A stretch of DNA of 64,000 bases from Caulobacter sp. (lineage in GTDB: Bacteria > Pseudomonadota > Alphaproteobacteria > Caulobacterales > Caulobacteraceae): NCBI GenBank assembly GCA_030680355.1, contig JAUXVF010000023.1:1-64000 (forward strand). The letters run 5' to 3'. Shown piece by piece: positions 28,500 to 36,144 of the stretch. The notes under the pieces were generated by a model, which saw only the letters and a list, made by a program, of their open reading frames with translations, made no database searches and was not told the origin of the DNA. A program made the position numbers and the translations under genes. How positions within the stretch are numbered: position 1 is the first letter of the stretch; every line of letters begins with the position of its first letter.

Positions 28500-29130
28500 T
28501 CTGATCGCCAGACTCGCCGCCGACACGGCGCCCATTCAGCCCCACGCTTTGGAACGTCGCCTGACCCTTCGACTAGCGACCGGAGGGCTTCTGGCCCTCG
28601 TCCTGCTTCTGCTCCTGATGGGACCGCGCCCGGACTTGGGTGTGGCCGCGATGACGGTCGGGTTCTGGCTGAAAACGGGCTTCACCCTGCTGGTGTTGGC
28701 CAGCGCGCTGGTCCTGACCGTCAGGCTGGCGCGGCCCGGGGGGCGGGCGGGACCGGGCCTCTGGCTTGCCCTCCTGGCGCCCTTCGTCCTGATGGCGGCC
28801 CTGGCCGGCGTGGTTCTGGCGGGAGCCGATCCCGGCGCGCGGCTGGCGCTCTGGCTTGGCCAGTCCTGGGCCGTGTGTCCGGTCTGGATCCTGCTGCTGT
28901 CCAGCCCGGTCCTGATCGCCGCCCTCCTGGCCCTGCGCCGCTTCGCCCCGACCCGCCCGGCGCTGGCCGGGCTGGCCGCGGGACTGGCGGCCGGCGGCCT
29001 GGGCGCGACCGTCTATGGCCTGCACTGCCAGGAGAGCGCCGTCCCCTTTCTGGCCACCTGGTATGCGCTGGGCATAATCATCGTCGGCGGCGTCGGCGCG
29101 GCCCTTGGCGCGCGGTTCCTGCGGTGGTGA
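28486..29130 (+). CDS. nrsF: NrsF-type membrane anti-sigma factor (DUF1109)
   Basis: 214-residue inner-membrane protein with six predicted helices after a short cytoplasmic N-terminus (MRTDDLIARLAADTAPI) that should hold the sigma factor. The two conserved cysteines expected of the family are present: in SWAVCPVWILLLSS and in GLHCQESAVPFLATWY. In Caulobacter these periplasm-facing cysteines sense heavy metals and release SigF. The start overlaps the sigma gene by 14 bp, guaranteeing coupled synthesis. It converges on the TIGR04282 gene, with 20 bp between the stops. Confidence 0.88.
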   Translation: MRTDDLIARLAADTAPIQPHALERRLTLRLATGGLLALVLLLLLMGPRPDLGVAAMTVGFWLKTGFTLLVLASALVLTVRLARPGGRAGPGLWLALLAPFVLMAALAGVVLAGADPGARLALWLGQSWAVCPVWILLLSSPVLIAALLALRRFAPTRPALAGLAAGLAAGGLGATVYGLHCQESAVPFLATWYALGIIIVGGVGAALGARFLRW

Positions 29131-29150
29131 AGCGGAATCGGCGGCGGTTT

Positions 29151-29759
29151 TCAGACTGACGGCGTCCGGCAGCGCGTGACGCGCCTGAGACTGGCCAGGT
29201 CGTCGACATCCTCCAGCGTTCGCAGGCTCGCAACGCGCAGGCCCCCAAGCCGGGCGAGCGTGTCAGCGAGCGTCTCGGGGCTCGACCAGCGGACGCCCCG
29301 GAACGGCCCCCGCACCATGGCCCGACGCCGCAGTCCGATCAGCCAGTAGCCGCCGTCCACCGCCGGACCGACCACGGCGTCATGGCTGCGCAGGACCCGG
29401 AAGGCCGCCGCGATGTCCGCCGGCCGCACGGTCGGCGTGTCGCTGCCGATGATGACCACCGCGCCGGCGGCGAAGCGCGCCGCCAGCCGCTCCAGTCGCT
29501 GGCCGAGATCGCCGCCGCCCTGGGGCAAGGGCGTCGCCCGCCCCGCCAGCCACGCCGTCTGGCGGTCCGGCGTCACCGCCGCCCAGGTCCGCCAGGGGCC
29601 TCGGCCGCCCAGGGACGCCAGCAGCAGGTCCAGGCAGGTGCGCTGAAACCGCCAGGCCTCGACGTCGCCGACGTCGGCGGCCAGGCGGCGTTTGCCGACG
29701 CCGATCGCGGGCCGACGGGCGACAATGACCAGATGCCGGGATCCGGACCTAACGCTCAT
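29151..29759 (-). CDS. TIGR04282-type glycosyltransferase (arsenosugar-associated)
   Basis: 202-residue protein of the TIGR04282 family, a nucleotidyl- or glycosyltransferase A-fold. Visible features: HLVIVARRPAIGVGKRRLAA (the PxxGxxKTRL-like substrate loop), VVIIGSDTPTVRPADIAAAF and GPAVDGGYWLIGL, the family's metal/nucleotide regions. NCBI-style naming links this family and the next to arsenosugar biosynthesis through radical SAM neighbours. It overlaps the upstream TIGR04283 gene by 11 bp and shares its promoter. The start at 29759 is chosen to begin the conserved core; a 16-codon upstream extension reads as frame-shifted neighbour sequence. Confidence 0.82.
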   Translation of the reverse strand: MSVRSGSRHLVIVARRPAIGVGKRRLAADVGDVEAWRFQRTCLDLLLASLGGRGPWRTWAAVTPDRQTAWLAGRATPLPQGGGDLGQRLERLAARFAAGAVVIIGSDTPTVRPADIAAAFRVLRSHDAVVGPAVDGGYWLIGLRRRAMVRGPFRGVRWSSPETLADTLARLGGLRVASLRTLEDVDDLASLRRVTRCRTPSV

Positions 29760-30435
29760 AGAGCCGCGCGATCCGCGCCGGCGAGACGCCGACGGCATAG
29801 AGGGCAAGGCAGGACAGATTGCGCAGGCTGCGCCGCAGCCAGCCGTCGCGCCGCCAGCGAACCGCCGAGGTGACCGCCGCTACCGGAAGGGCCGCCAAAT
29901 GGCCGCGGCCGATCCGGCGCACCAGATCGACGTCCTCCATCAGGGCCAGATCCCGGTAGCCGCCGATCTGCTCGTAATGATCGCGGCTGATCAGCAGCCC
30001 CTGGTCGCCATAGGGCAGCGCCAGCAGGGCGCAGCGCCAGGCGACCAGCCGCTCGAGCAGCCGCGCCCGCCAGCCGGCGTCATCGAGGGCGAACCGGAAA
30101 TAGCCGGCCCGGGGCGCCGCCCCGCCGGACTGCATGTGATCGGAAACCGCGCCGCGCCAGCCGTCCGCCAGGCCGGTGTCGCTGTGCAGGAAAAGAAACC
30201 AGTCGCCCGTCGCGGCGTCGGCCCCGGCGGCGAGTTGAACGCCCCGTCCGGCCCGGCTCATCAGGACCGTCGCGCCCGCGGCGGCGGCAAGCGCCGGCCC
30301 GCCATCGCTCGAGCCGCCGTCGACGACGATGACCTCCCCCGCGCCGTCCACCGAGGCGAGCGTCGTCGACAGGCCCGCCCCGGCGTTCAGGGTGGGGATG
30401 ATCACGGAAAGCCTGTCCAGGCGGGTGGCTGGCAT
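29749..30435 (-). CDS. TIGR04283-type family 2 glycosyltransferase (arsenosugar-associated)
   Basis: 228-residue GT2 enzyme. LSVIIPTLNAGAGLSTTLAS opens the GT-A fold, VVDGGSSDGG follows near residue 38, the divalent-metal motif FLHSDTGL lies near 83, and the acceptor/base region is GGYRDLALMEDVDLVRRIGR near 167. The family occurs with TIGR04282 and radical SAM proteins; a sugar-linked metalloid or lipid product is suspected but not established. First gene of a two-gene unit, with a SigF-type promoter (one mismatch) only 26 bp upstream of the start codon. Confidence 0.85.
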   Translation of the reverse strand: MPATRLDRLSVIIPTLNAGAGLSTTLASVDGAGEVIVVDGGSSDGGPALAAAAGATVLMSRAGRGVQLAAGADAATGDWFLFLHSDTGLADGWRGAVSDHMQSGGAAPRAGYFRFALDDAGWRARLLERLVAWRCALLALPYGDQGLLISRDHYEQIGGYRDLALMEDVDLVRRIGRGHLAALPVAAVTSAVRWRRDGWLRRSLRNLSCLALYAVGVSPARIARLYER

Positions 30436-30460
30436 GGCGGGCGCCCCTTCTCACCCCAGG

Positions 30461-30486
30461 TTCGCGGATCGCGATCCGACGGCTAC
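30461..30486 (-). promoter_or_regulatory. SigF-type promoter, glycosyltransferase pair
   Basis: Minus strand GTAGCC (30486-30481), exactly 16 bases, then CGAA (30464-30461). One mismatch from GTAACC. Its position, spacing and divergent pairing mirror the sites at 27629-27709. Leader to the TIGR04283 start is about 17 nt. Confidence 0.6.
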
Positions 30487-30497
30487 AGTCGTCCGCC

Positions 30498-30523
30498 GTA
30501 ACCAATACGCCCCATGGCGCGAA
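30498..30523 (+). promoter_or_regulatory. SigF-type promoter, DUF547 operon
   Basis: GTAACC (30498-30503), exactly 16 bases, then CGAA (30520-30523): a perfect match. It overlaps an ATG at 30514, so that ATG cannot be translated from this promoter and the start codon must lie downstream. Confidence 0.75.
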
Positions 30524-30582
30524 GTAGCTTCATGACAGTGGCGCGGTCATCGACCAAGGCGCCACGGCAGGAGAACGCTATC

Positions 30583-31407
30583 GTGCAGCAACGGGACTGG
30601 TCCAGACGAAGCCTTCTGGCCGCGGCGGCCTCTGGCGCGGCGACCACCGCAGCAGCGGGTGTCGGCTCCCCCGCCGGGTTCGCCAAGGCCCCCGGCGGTA
30701 GGGCCAGCCACGACCACGCCGCCTTTGACCGGCTGCTGGCCCGCCGGACGACCCTGCGGAACGGCCTGGTGCGGGTCGACTACGCCGGCTGGGCGGCTTC
30801 GAGCGCCGATCGTGGGGCGCTCAAGGCCTATATCGCCGGCCTGACCGCCGCCGCGCCGGAGCGGCTGACCCGTCCCGAACAGTTCGCCTTCTGGGCCAAT
30901 CTCTACAACGCCCTGACCCTGGACATCGTGCTGGCCGCCTGGCCGGTGAAGTCGATCCGCGACATCCGGCCCTCCCTGCTGTCCAGCGGACCCTGGAAGG
31001 CGCCGGCCGCCACCGTTTCGGGCGTGTCGCTGTCACTCGACGACATCGAGCACGGCATTCTGCGGGCCGGCTGGCGTGACCCTCGCGTCCACTACGCGGT
31101 CAACTGCGCCTCGATGGGCTGCCCCAACCTGCCCCGCACCGCCTGGCGCGGCGAAGGCCTCTCGAACAGGCTGAACGCCGCCGCCCGCGCCTTCGTGAAC
31201 CATCCGCGCGGCGTCCGCTTCGACGGCGACGCGCTCGTCGTCTCGTCGATCTACCACTGGTTCGCCAAGGATTTCGGCGCCGTCGACGCGCGCGTGATCA
31301 CCCATCTGGCGACCTATGCCGACCCGGCGTTGAAGACGCGGCTTGAAGCGACGGGCCGGATCAGCCGACATGACTATGACTGGTCGATCAACGACGGGAA
31401 AAGCTGA
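30583..31407 (+). CDS. DUF547 protein with Tat signal
   Basis: 274-residue exported protein. The N-terminus QQRDWSRRSLLAAAASG is a twin-arginine signal, suggesting a folded or cofactor-bearing periplasmic protein. The DUF547 core shows FWANLYNALTLDIVL near residue 105 and the conserved HYAVNCASMGCPNLP (two cysteines) near 175, and ends with a VSSIYHWFAKDFG block. Biochemical function is unknown; a thiol hydrolase-like fold has been suggested for the family. The GTG start at 30583 is supported by AGGAG at 30569-30573 and by the promoter overlapping the upstream ATG. Its stop overlaps the next start (TGATG). Confidence 0.8.
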   Translation: MQQRDWSRRSLLAAAASGAATTAAAGVGSPAGFAKAPGGRASHDHAAFDRLLARRTTLRNGLVRVDYAGWAASSADRGALKAYIAGLTAAAPERLTRPEQFAFWANLYNALTLDIVLAAWPVKSIRDIRPSLLSSGPWKAPAATVSGVSLSLDDIEHGILRAGWRDPRVHYAVNCASMGCPNLPRTAWRGEGLSNRLNAAARAFVNHPRGVRFDGDALVVSSIYHWFAKDFGAVDARVITHLATYADPALKTRLEATGRISRHDYDWSINDGKS

Positions 31408-32129
31408 TGAACATGCGCGGCCTGGGCCGATACTGGCCCGTCATCATCCTGGTCGCCCTGGTGGCGGCGCTGCTGCTCAGCGGCGCGTCGCGCTATCTGA
31501 GCCTGGACTCCCTGCAGGCGCATGAAGCGTTGCTTCGCGGCCTGATCGCCGACCATCTGGTGCTCAGCCTGCTGCTGTTCATCGGGGTCTACGCCCTGGC
31601 CACGGCCGCCAGCTTGCCGGGCGCGCTGATCCTGACCCTGGCCGGCGGCTTCCTGTTCGGGACCTGGGTGGGCGGCGGCGCCACCATTGTCGGCGCGACC
31701 CTGGGCGCCATGCTGGTCTTCTACGCGGTGCGCACCTCGTTCGGGCACGCCCTGCGCGAGAAGGCGGAGGCCGGCGGCGGGCGGCTGAAGGCGATGATGG
31801 ACGGGATCAAGGACGGCGCCTTCGGCTACATCCTGTCCCTGCGCCTGCTGCCCGTCGCGCCCTTCTGGCTGGTCAATGTCGCCGCCGGCGTCGCTCATGC
31901 CCCGGTCCGCGCCTATCTGCTGGCGACCTTCTTTGGCATCATGCCGGCGACCTTCATCTACAGTGGCATCGGCGCCGGGCTCGGCACGGTGCTGGCCCAT
32001 GGCGGCAAGCCCAACCTCGGCCTGATCTTCGAGCCGACCGTCCTGCTGCCGCTGGTCGCGCTGGGCCTGCTCTCCCTTGGAACCACGATCGTGCGCGGCG
32101 TGCTCGCCCGCCGCCGGAAAGCCTCATGA
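31407..32129 (+). CDS. TVP38/TMEM64 (VTT, SNARE-associated) family membrane protein
   Basis: 240-residue inner-membrane protein of the DedA/VTT superfamily. The core contains GALILTLAGGFLFGTWVGGG near residue 72 and a re-entrant-loop region, YILSLRLLPVAPFWLVNVAAG, around 140, with the typical arginine and prolines. VTT proteins act in lipid flipping or in proton-coupled transport; a MerA-like partner downstream is frequent in bacteria. Coupled at both ends: start overlaps the DUF547 stop by one base, stop overlaps the oxidoreductase start by four. Role in this operon unknown. Confidence 0.87.
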   Translation: MNMRGLGRYWPVIILVALVAALLLSGASRYLSLDSLQAHEALLRGLIADHLVLSLLLFIGVYALATAASLPGALILTLAGGFLFGTWVGGGATIVGATLGAMLVFYAVRTSFGHALREKAEAGGGRLKAMMDGIKDGAFGYILSLRLLPVAPFWLVNVAAGVAHAPVRAYLLATFFGIMPATFIYSGIGAGLGTVLAHGGKPNLGLIFEPTVLLPLVALGLLSLGTTIVRGVLARRRKAS

Positions 32130-33547
32130 CCACAAAACTGATCAAGGCCGACATCGCCATCATCGGGGCCGGCTCGGGCGGCCTGTCCGTCGCTGCCGGC
32201 GCCGCCCAGCTCGGCGCCAAAGTCGTGCTGTTCGAACGCGGCGCGATGGGCGGCGACTGCCTCAACTACGGCTGCGTCCCGTCCAAGGCCCTGATCGCCG
32301 CCGCCAACGCCACAGCCGCGGCCCGGGACGCGACCCGGTTCGGCGTCACCGCCGCCGGCGTCGCTATCGACTTTTCCCAGGTCATGGCCCACGTCCGGGC
32401 GACGATCGCCACCATCGAGCCGCATGACAGCCAGGAACGGTTCGAGGGCCTCGGCGTCCAGGTCATCCGGGAGTCGGCCCGTTTCGCCGACGCGAAGACG
32501 CTGGTCAGCGCCACGGCGCGCGTCCAGGCCCGCAAGATTGTCATCGCCACCGGCTCCAGCGCCCGCATTCCCGACGTGCCCGGCCTTGGCGACATCCCTT
32601 TCCTGACCAATGAAACCATCTTCGACCTGACCGTCCTGCCCGAGCAGCTGATCGTGCTCGGCGGCGGGCCGATCGGCATGGAGCTCGGCCAGGCGTTCCA
32701 GCGTCTGGGCTCGCGGGTGACCGTGGTCGACCCGGGAACGCCGCTGGGTCGTGAGGACCCGGCGGCCGCCCAGGTGGTTCTCGACCAGGTCCGCGCCGAT
32801 GGCGTGACCCTCAAGGTCGGCGGCAAGGTCGTGCGGGTCGAGACCGGTCCGGTCGTGGTTCTGGAAGGCCCGTCTGGTGAAGAGCGCGTGTCCGGCTCCC
32901 ACCTGCTGGTCGCCGTCGGCCGGGTCCCGTCCCTGGACGGCCTGGATCTGGCGGCGGCGGGCGTCACCGTCAACGACCACGGGATCGAAACCAGCGACAG
33001 CCTGCGCACGAGCAATCCGCGCGTTTACGCCATCGGCGATGTCGCCGGGCGCGGACAGTTCACCCACCTGGCCGGCGCTCACGCCGGGCTGCTGGTGCGG
33101 CGGCTGCTGTTCGCCATGCCGGTCAAGGCCGGGGCGCTGGTCGTCCCGCGCGCCACCTACACCAGTCCCGAGCTGGCGGCCGTGGGTCTGAGCGAGGCGC
33201 AGGCCCGCGCCGGGCACGGCGACGACATCCGCGTGGAGCGGGTCGAGTTCTCAGGCAACGACCGGGCGCTGGCCGAAGGCGACACCCGCGGGTTTGGCAA
33301 GCTGATCACGACCCGCAAAGGCAAGGTTCTCGGCGCGGTGATCGTCGGCGATCACGCCGGCGAACAGATCCAGCTGTGGTCACTGGCCCTGTCGGCGGGG
33401 ATCAAGCTGAGCCAGATCGCCGGCATGATCGCGCCCTACCCGACGCGCGGCGAGATCAGCAAACGGATGGCCGGCCAGTGGTACACCGCCGCCCTGTTCT
33501 CACCGATGACCCGGCTGCTGGTGGGCGTTCTCAAACGGCTGGCATAG
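32126..33547 (+). CDS. FAD-dependent pyridine nucleotide-disulfide oxidoreductase, MerA/Lpd-like
   Basis: 473-residue flavoprotein. FAD-binding DIAIIGAGSGGLS is at residues 9-21, the redox-active disulfide is C45/C50 (GGDCLNYGCVPSK), and the NAD(P)H site is LIVLGGGPIGMELGQAF. A second FAD motif is RVYAIGDVAGRGQFTHLA, followed by a C-terminal dimer domain. The catalytic His-Glu pair of lipoamide dehydrogenase is replaced by APYPTRGE, and the extra C-terminal cysteines of mercuric reductase are absent. It is therefore neither a true Lpd nor a true MerA. It may reduce a small disulfide, quinone or metal/metalloid compound in the SigF-controlled response. Confidence 0.85.
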   Translation: MTTKLIKADIAIIGAGSGGLSVAAGAAQLGAKVVLFERGAMGGDCLNYGCVPSKALIAAANATAAARDATRFGVTAAGVAIDFSQVMAHVRATIATIEPHDSQERFEGLGVQVIRESARFADAKTLVSATARVQARKIVIATGSSARIPDVPGLGDIPFLTNETIFDLTVLPEQLIVLGGGPIGMELGQAFQRLGSRVTVVDPGTPLGREDPAAAQVVLDQVRADGVTLKVGGKVVRVETGPVVVLEGPSGEERVSGSHLLVAVGRVPSLDGLDLAAAGVTVNDHGIETSDSLRTSNPRVYAIGDVAGRGQFTHLAGAHAGLLVRRLLFAMPVKAGALVVPRATYTSPELAAVGLSEAQARAGHGDDIRVERVEFSGNDRALAEGDTRGFGKLITTRKGKVLGAVIVGDHAGEQIQLWSLALSAGIKLSQIAGMIAPYPTRGEISKRMAGQWYTAALFSPMTRLLVGVLKRLA

Positions 33548-33581
33548 CCGGCGCGCACAGGACGGATCGGAAGCCGGGCTC

Positions 33582-33603
33582 GCCGGGGCTCCCAATCCCC
33601 GGC
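33582..33603 (+). terminator. Hairpin after the oxidoreductase gene
   Basis: GCCGGGG / CCCCGGC 7-bp stem with an 8-base loop, 35 bp after the stop codon. No T-run, so termination would be Rho-aided if it occurs here. Confidence 0.35.
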
Positions 33604-33663
33604 GCCGAGCGGGCCGGGGGGTGCCAGTCGCCTGGAATCCCTGAACCTTTTCCCCAATGCTCC

Positions 33664-33687
33664 GGGGACAGGCGCCGATTTGTCCCC
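33664..33687. repeat. REP-like palindrome 1
   Basis: GGGGACA, ten bases, TGTCCCC. The arms and the following GGCGCCGATT resemble widespread bacterial REP elements of the GGGGACAG...TGTCCCC class. A second element with the same outer arms is at 34132-34160. Confidence 0.45.
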
Positions 33688-34131
33688 ACCCGCCAGAGCG
33701 CCCGTATCCTTCTCCTCGTCCCGCGGCATGGGGAGGGCGTCTCGGCCAGGCGTTCCGATGCGGCGACGGGACGGGGTTCGAGCGGGACGCTTGGCCCGGC
33801 GCCAGTCGTGAAGGTCCCCTCCGTCGCCGCCAATGGCGTCCCGACGGAAGCAGCCGGAACGACCTCTGGCCGGACCAGCAACAGGTGAGCGGGGGATACG
33901 CTCACGGTCCGGGGATGGTTTGCCACCACCCGCCCGCCGGGGGTCGATGCGGCTAAGCCTTAAGCGGGCTGCCTACCGCAGCACCCGGAAAACGGACTTC
34001 GCGGAGCGCGACGGTTTCGCCCTCTTCAGACAGACGACCAACAGACATCCGGCTGAAGCCGGAGCGCTCCGCCCCCTCCCCGCCTTCACAAGGCCTCGCC
34101 TCGTGACGCGGAAAAGCCGTGCCCGGCCGCC

Positions 34132-34160
34132 GGGGACATGGACCGCAGGTCCGTGTCCCC
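34132..34160. repeat. REP-like palindrome 2
   Basis: GGGGACATGGACC, three bases, GGTCCGTGTCCCC: a 13-bp stem with one mismatch. Same outer arms as the element at 33664-33687, in the same intergenic interval. Confidence 0.45.
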
Positions 34161-34246
34161 TTCGTTCAGCGGGCCTCGCTTCATGAAGCGGCGGCGTCGC
34201 CCCTCGTCTGGGACGATCCCCCCGACGGCAGACGGTCGAAGCCGCC

Positions 34247-35815
34247 CTAGCCGTGGTGGTGCAGATGATAGTGGTGCAGCTGGTCGTCCAGTTCGTTTGA
34301 CAGCGCGTCGAAGGCGGCCTGGCTGATCAGGCCCAGCCGCAGGGAGTCCCTCAGGCTGTCCTTCTCGATCAGGAGCAGGTGGCGGGCGTTGGCCAGCTGT
34401 CGGCTCGCCTCGAGCGCGGGATGACGGTCGCTGAGTTCCTCGATTCTTGCCCGCAGGGCGTCGGTCCGCGTCTTCAAGGCCTGCACCGCCGAGGTGTAGG
34501 AGCCCTTTGAGATCCGGCCCTGGCTGAACTGACGCTCGGCTTCCGCCGCCGCCGCTTCGGCCGCGCGCAGGGCGCCCAGGGCGCGTTCGTAATCGAGGTC
34601 TTCCGCACTCGACCGGCTCGACAGTCCGAGTTTGGCGATCAGGGGCTTGATGGTCAGGCCCTGGAACACCAGCGACAGCAGCACCGTGCCGAAGGTCAGG
34701 TTGAGGATCAGGTCGCGGAATTCGAAGTCCCGGGGAATGGCCAGGGCCAGAACCATCGAAAGCCCGCCGCGCAGTCCGCCCCAGATCATCACCGTCGACC
34801 AGGACCAGGGCGCGTGCGGCAGACCCATCAGCCGCTGCAGGGCGTCCTTGCCGTAGATGACCCCCGCCCGCACGATCAGGACCGCCAGCCAGGCCAGGCC
34901 GATATGCGGCAGATAGCCGATCAGGGTCGCCAGATTGATCTCGTTGCCGACCAGCAGGAAGATCAGACTGTTGAGGGCGAAGGCGGCATAGGTCCAGAAG
35001 GACTCGACGGCCACGCGCGTCGGCGCGCTCATGCCGACCCGGGCGCCCCAGTTGCCGGCGATCATGCCGGCGACCACGCAGGCGATCACGCCCGACAGAT
35101 GCCCCATCTCGGCGATGACGAAGGCGCCATAGGCGCAGAGCAGGGTCAGGGTGATCTCGATCAGGGGATCGTCGACCGCGCGCGTGGCCAGGCTGACCAC
35201 CATACCCACCCCGACCCCGACCACGGCCGCGCCGAGCGTGATGCGGAGGAAGTCGAGACTGCCGCTGGCCAGGGTCACCGTCGCCCCGCCGACCATGGCC
35301 AGAATGATCGTGAACAGCACCACGGCGGTGCCGTCGTTGAACAGGCTTTCCCCCTCCATGGTCACGGCCAGCGTCTTGTTGACGCCGAGGCTGCGCAGCA
35401 CGGACAGGACGCTGACCGGATCGGTGGCGCAGATCAGGGACGCGAACAGGAAGGCCGCCATCAGCGACATCCCCCCCGGCGTCAGGGCCTCAAGGCCGCC
35501 CCAGACCAACAGGCCGGTGAGGCCCACCGAAATGATCACGCCTGGAACAGCCAACGCCGCGATCGTCCATTTCACCTCCTTCACTTCGCTGGTCTTCAGC
35601 TGGAAGGCCGCCTCGAACAGGAGGCCGGGCAGGACCACAAGGAACAGCAGCTCCTTGGACAGGTGCGGGAGGTTCAGATCAGTGAGGTTGCCGATGCCCA
35701 GACCGACAATGACCAGGCCGATGGCGTAGGGAAAATCGAACCGCTTGGCCAGAAAGGCGACGAAGGCGGCGATCGCGAAGAGGTACAGAATCCCGAGCTC
35801 GGCCTGTGGCGTCAT
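34247..35815 (-). CDS. Cation/proton antiporter, CPA1 (NhaP-like) family
   Basis: 522-residue inner-membrane antiporter with 12-13 predicted helices. Family motifs are ICATDPVSVLSVLRSLGV and GESLFNDGTAVVLF around residues 130-165, and MIWGGLRGGLSMVLAL near 365. The cytoplasmic C-terminal tail (about 420-522) is helical and charged and ends in a histidine-rich LHHYHLHHHG-like tail, which could bind metal or sense pH; that is speculative. Start at 35815 is preferred because GGAG lies 10 bases upstream and the longer frame reads as non-conserved sequence. Likely exchanges Na+ or K+ for H+. Confidence 0.87.
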   Translation of the reverse strand: MTPQAELGILYLFAIAAFVAFLAKRFDFPYAIGLVIVGLGIGNLTDLNLPHLSKELLFLVVLPGLLFEAAFQLKTSEVKEVKWTIAALAVPGVIISVGLTGLLVWGGLEALTPGGMSLMAAFLFASLICATDPVSVLSVLRSLGVNKTLAVTMEGESLFNDGTAVVLFTIILAMVGGATVTLASGSLDFLRITLGAAVVGVGVGMVVSLATRAVDDPLIEITLTLLCAYGAFVIAEMGHLSGVIACVVAGMIAGNWGARVGMSAPTRVAVESFWTYAAFALNSLIFLLVGNEINLATLIGYLPHIGLAWLAVLIVRAGVIYGKDALQRLMGLPHAPWSWSTVMIWGGLRGGLSMVLALAIPRDFEFRDLILNLTFGTVLLSLVFQGLTIKPLIAKLGLSSRSSAEDLDYERALGALRAAEAAAAEAERQFSQGRISKGSYTSAVQALKTRTDALRARIEELSDRHPALEASRQLANARHLLLIEKDSLRDSLRLGLISQAAFDALSNELDDQLHHYHLHHHG

Positions 35816-36144
35816 GGTTCTTTGCTCCAACAGTCGCGGGCGTCCGCCCGGCGTCTGGCTCGGTCCAGCCTCACGGCCAGGGCCGGAGAGGAACGCCGCG
35901 ATGCGGACGTCAGTCTCGGCTTGGGTAACATGCACCGCGGGATGGAGCGCAATACAAATGCGGGCGTCCGGTCAGCCGCCAGACGCGCCGGCGCGACGCC
36001 CCGCCGCGCGACGGTGCGAAGGTTTCGGTTTGCCTGCTCCCGCCAACCCACCATAACTGTAGCGAATTCCGATCTTCGATACGGTCGGAATTCGCCAGGG
36101 TCGCTTCGCGGGAAAACCCTGGTCGCGCGGGTTCAGGAGGCGTC
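35816..36144. other. Divergent intergenic region, antiporter / ATPase
   Basis: 329 bp with no gene. Its outstanding feature is the 11-bp inverted repeat at 36062-36095 (separate entry). Promoters for both flanking genes should be here but I cannot assign -35/-10 elements with confidence. Confidence 0.5.
36062..36095 (+). promoter_or_regulatory. Large palindrome in front of the ATPase-MscS operon
   Basis: GCGAATTCCGA, twelve bases, TCGGAATTCGC: perfect 11-bp inverted repeat ending 49 bp upstream of the TTG start. A degraded copy (GCGAATTC ... TCGGAATT) recurs at 36148-36168, inside the first codons of the gene. It could be a regulator site with two copies or an mRNA hairpin controlling translation. 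Confidence 0.5.

Larger units (their letters stand above)
33548..34246. other. Non-coding 0.7-kb interval between convergent genes
   Basis: No reading frame here shows family features or a plausible ribosome-binding site. The interval contains three GC hairpins, two of them with GGGGACA...TGTCCCC arms like REP elements. It separates the SigF neighbourhood from the antiporter gene. Confidence 0.55.

Noticed and set aside
32126..33547. Calling the flavoreductase mercuric reductase or lipoamide dehydrogenase
   Set aside because: It lacks the C-terminal Cys pair of MerA and the His-Glu pair of Lpd.
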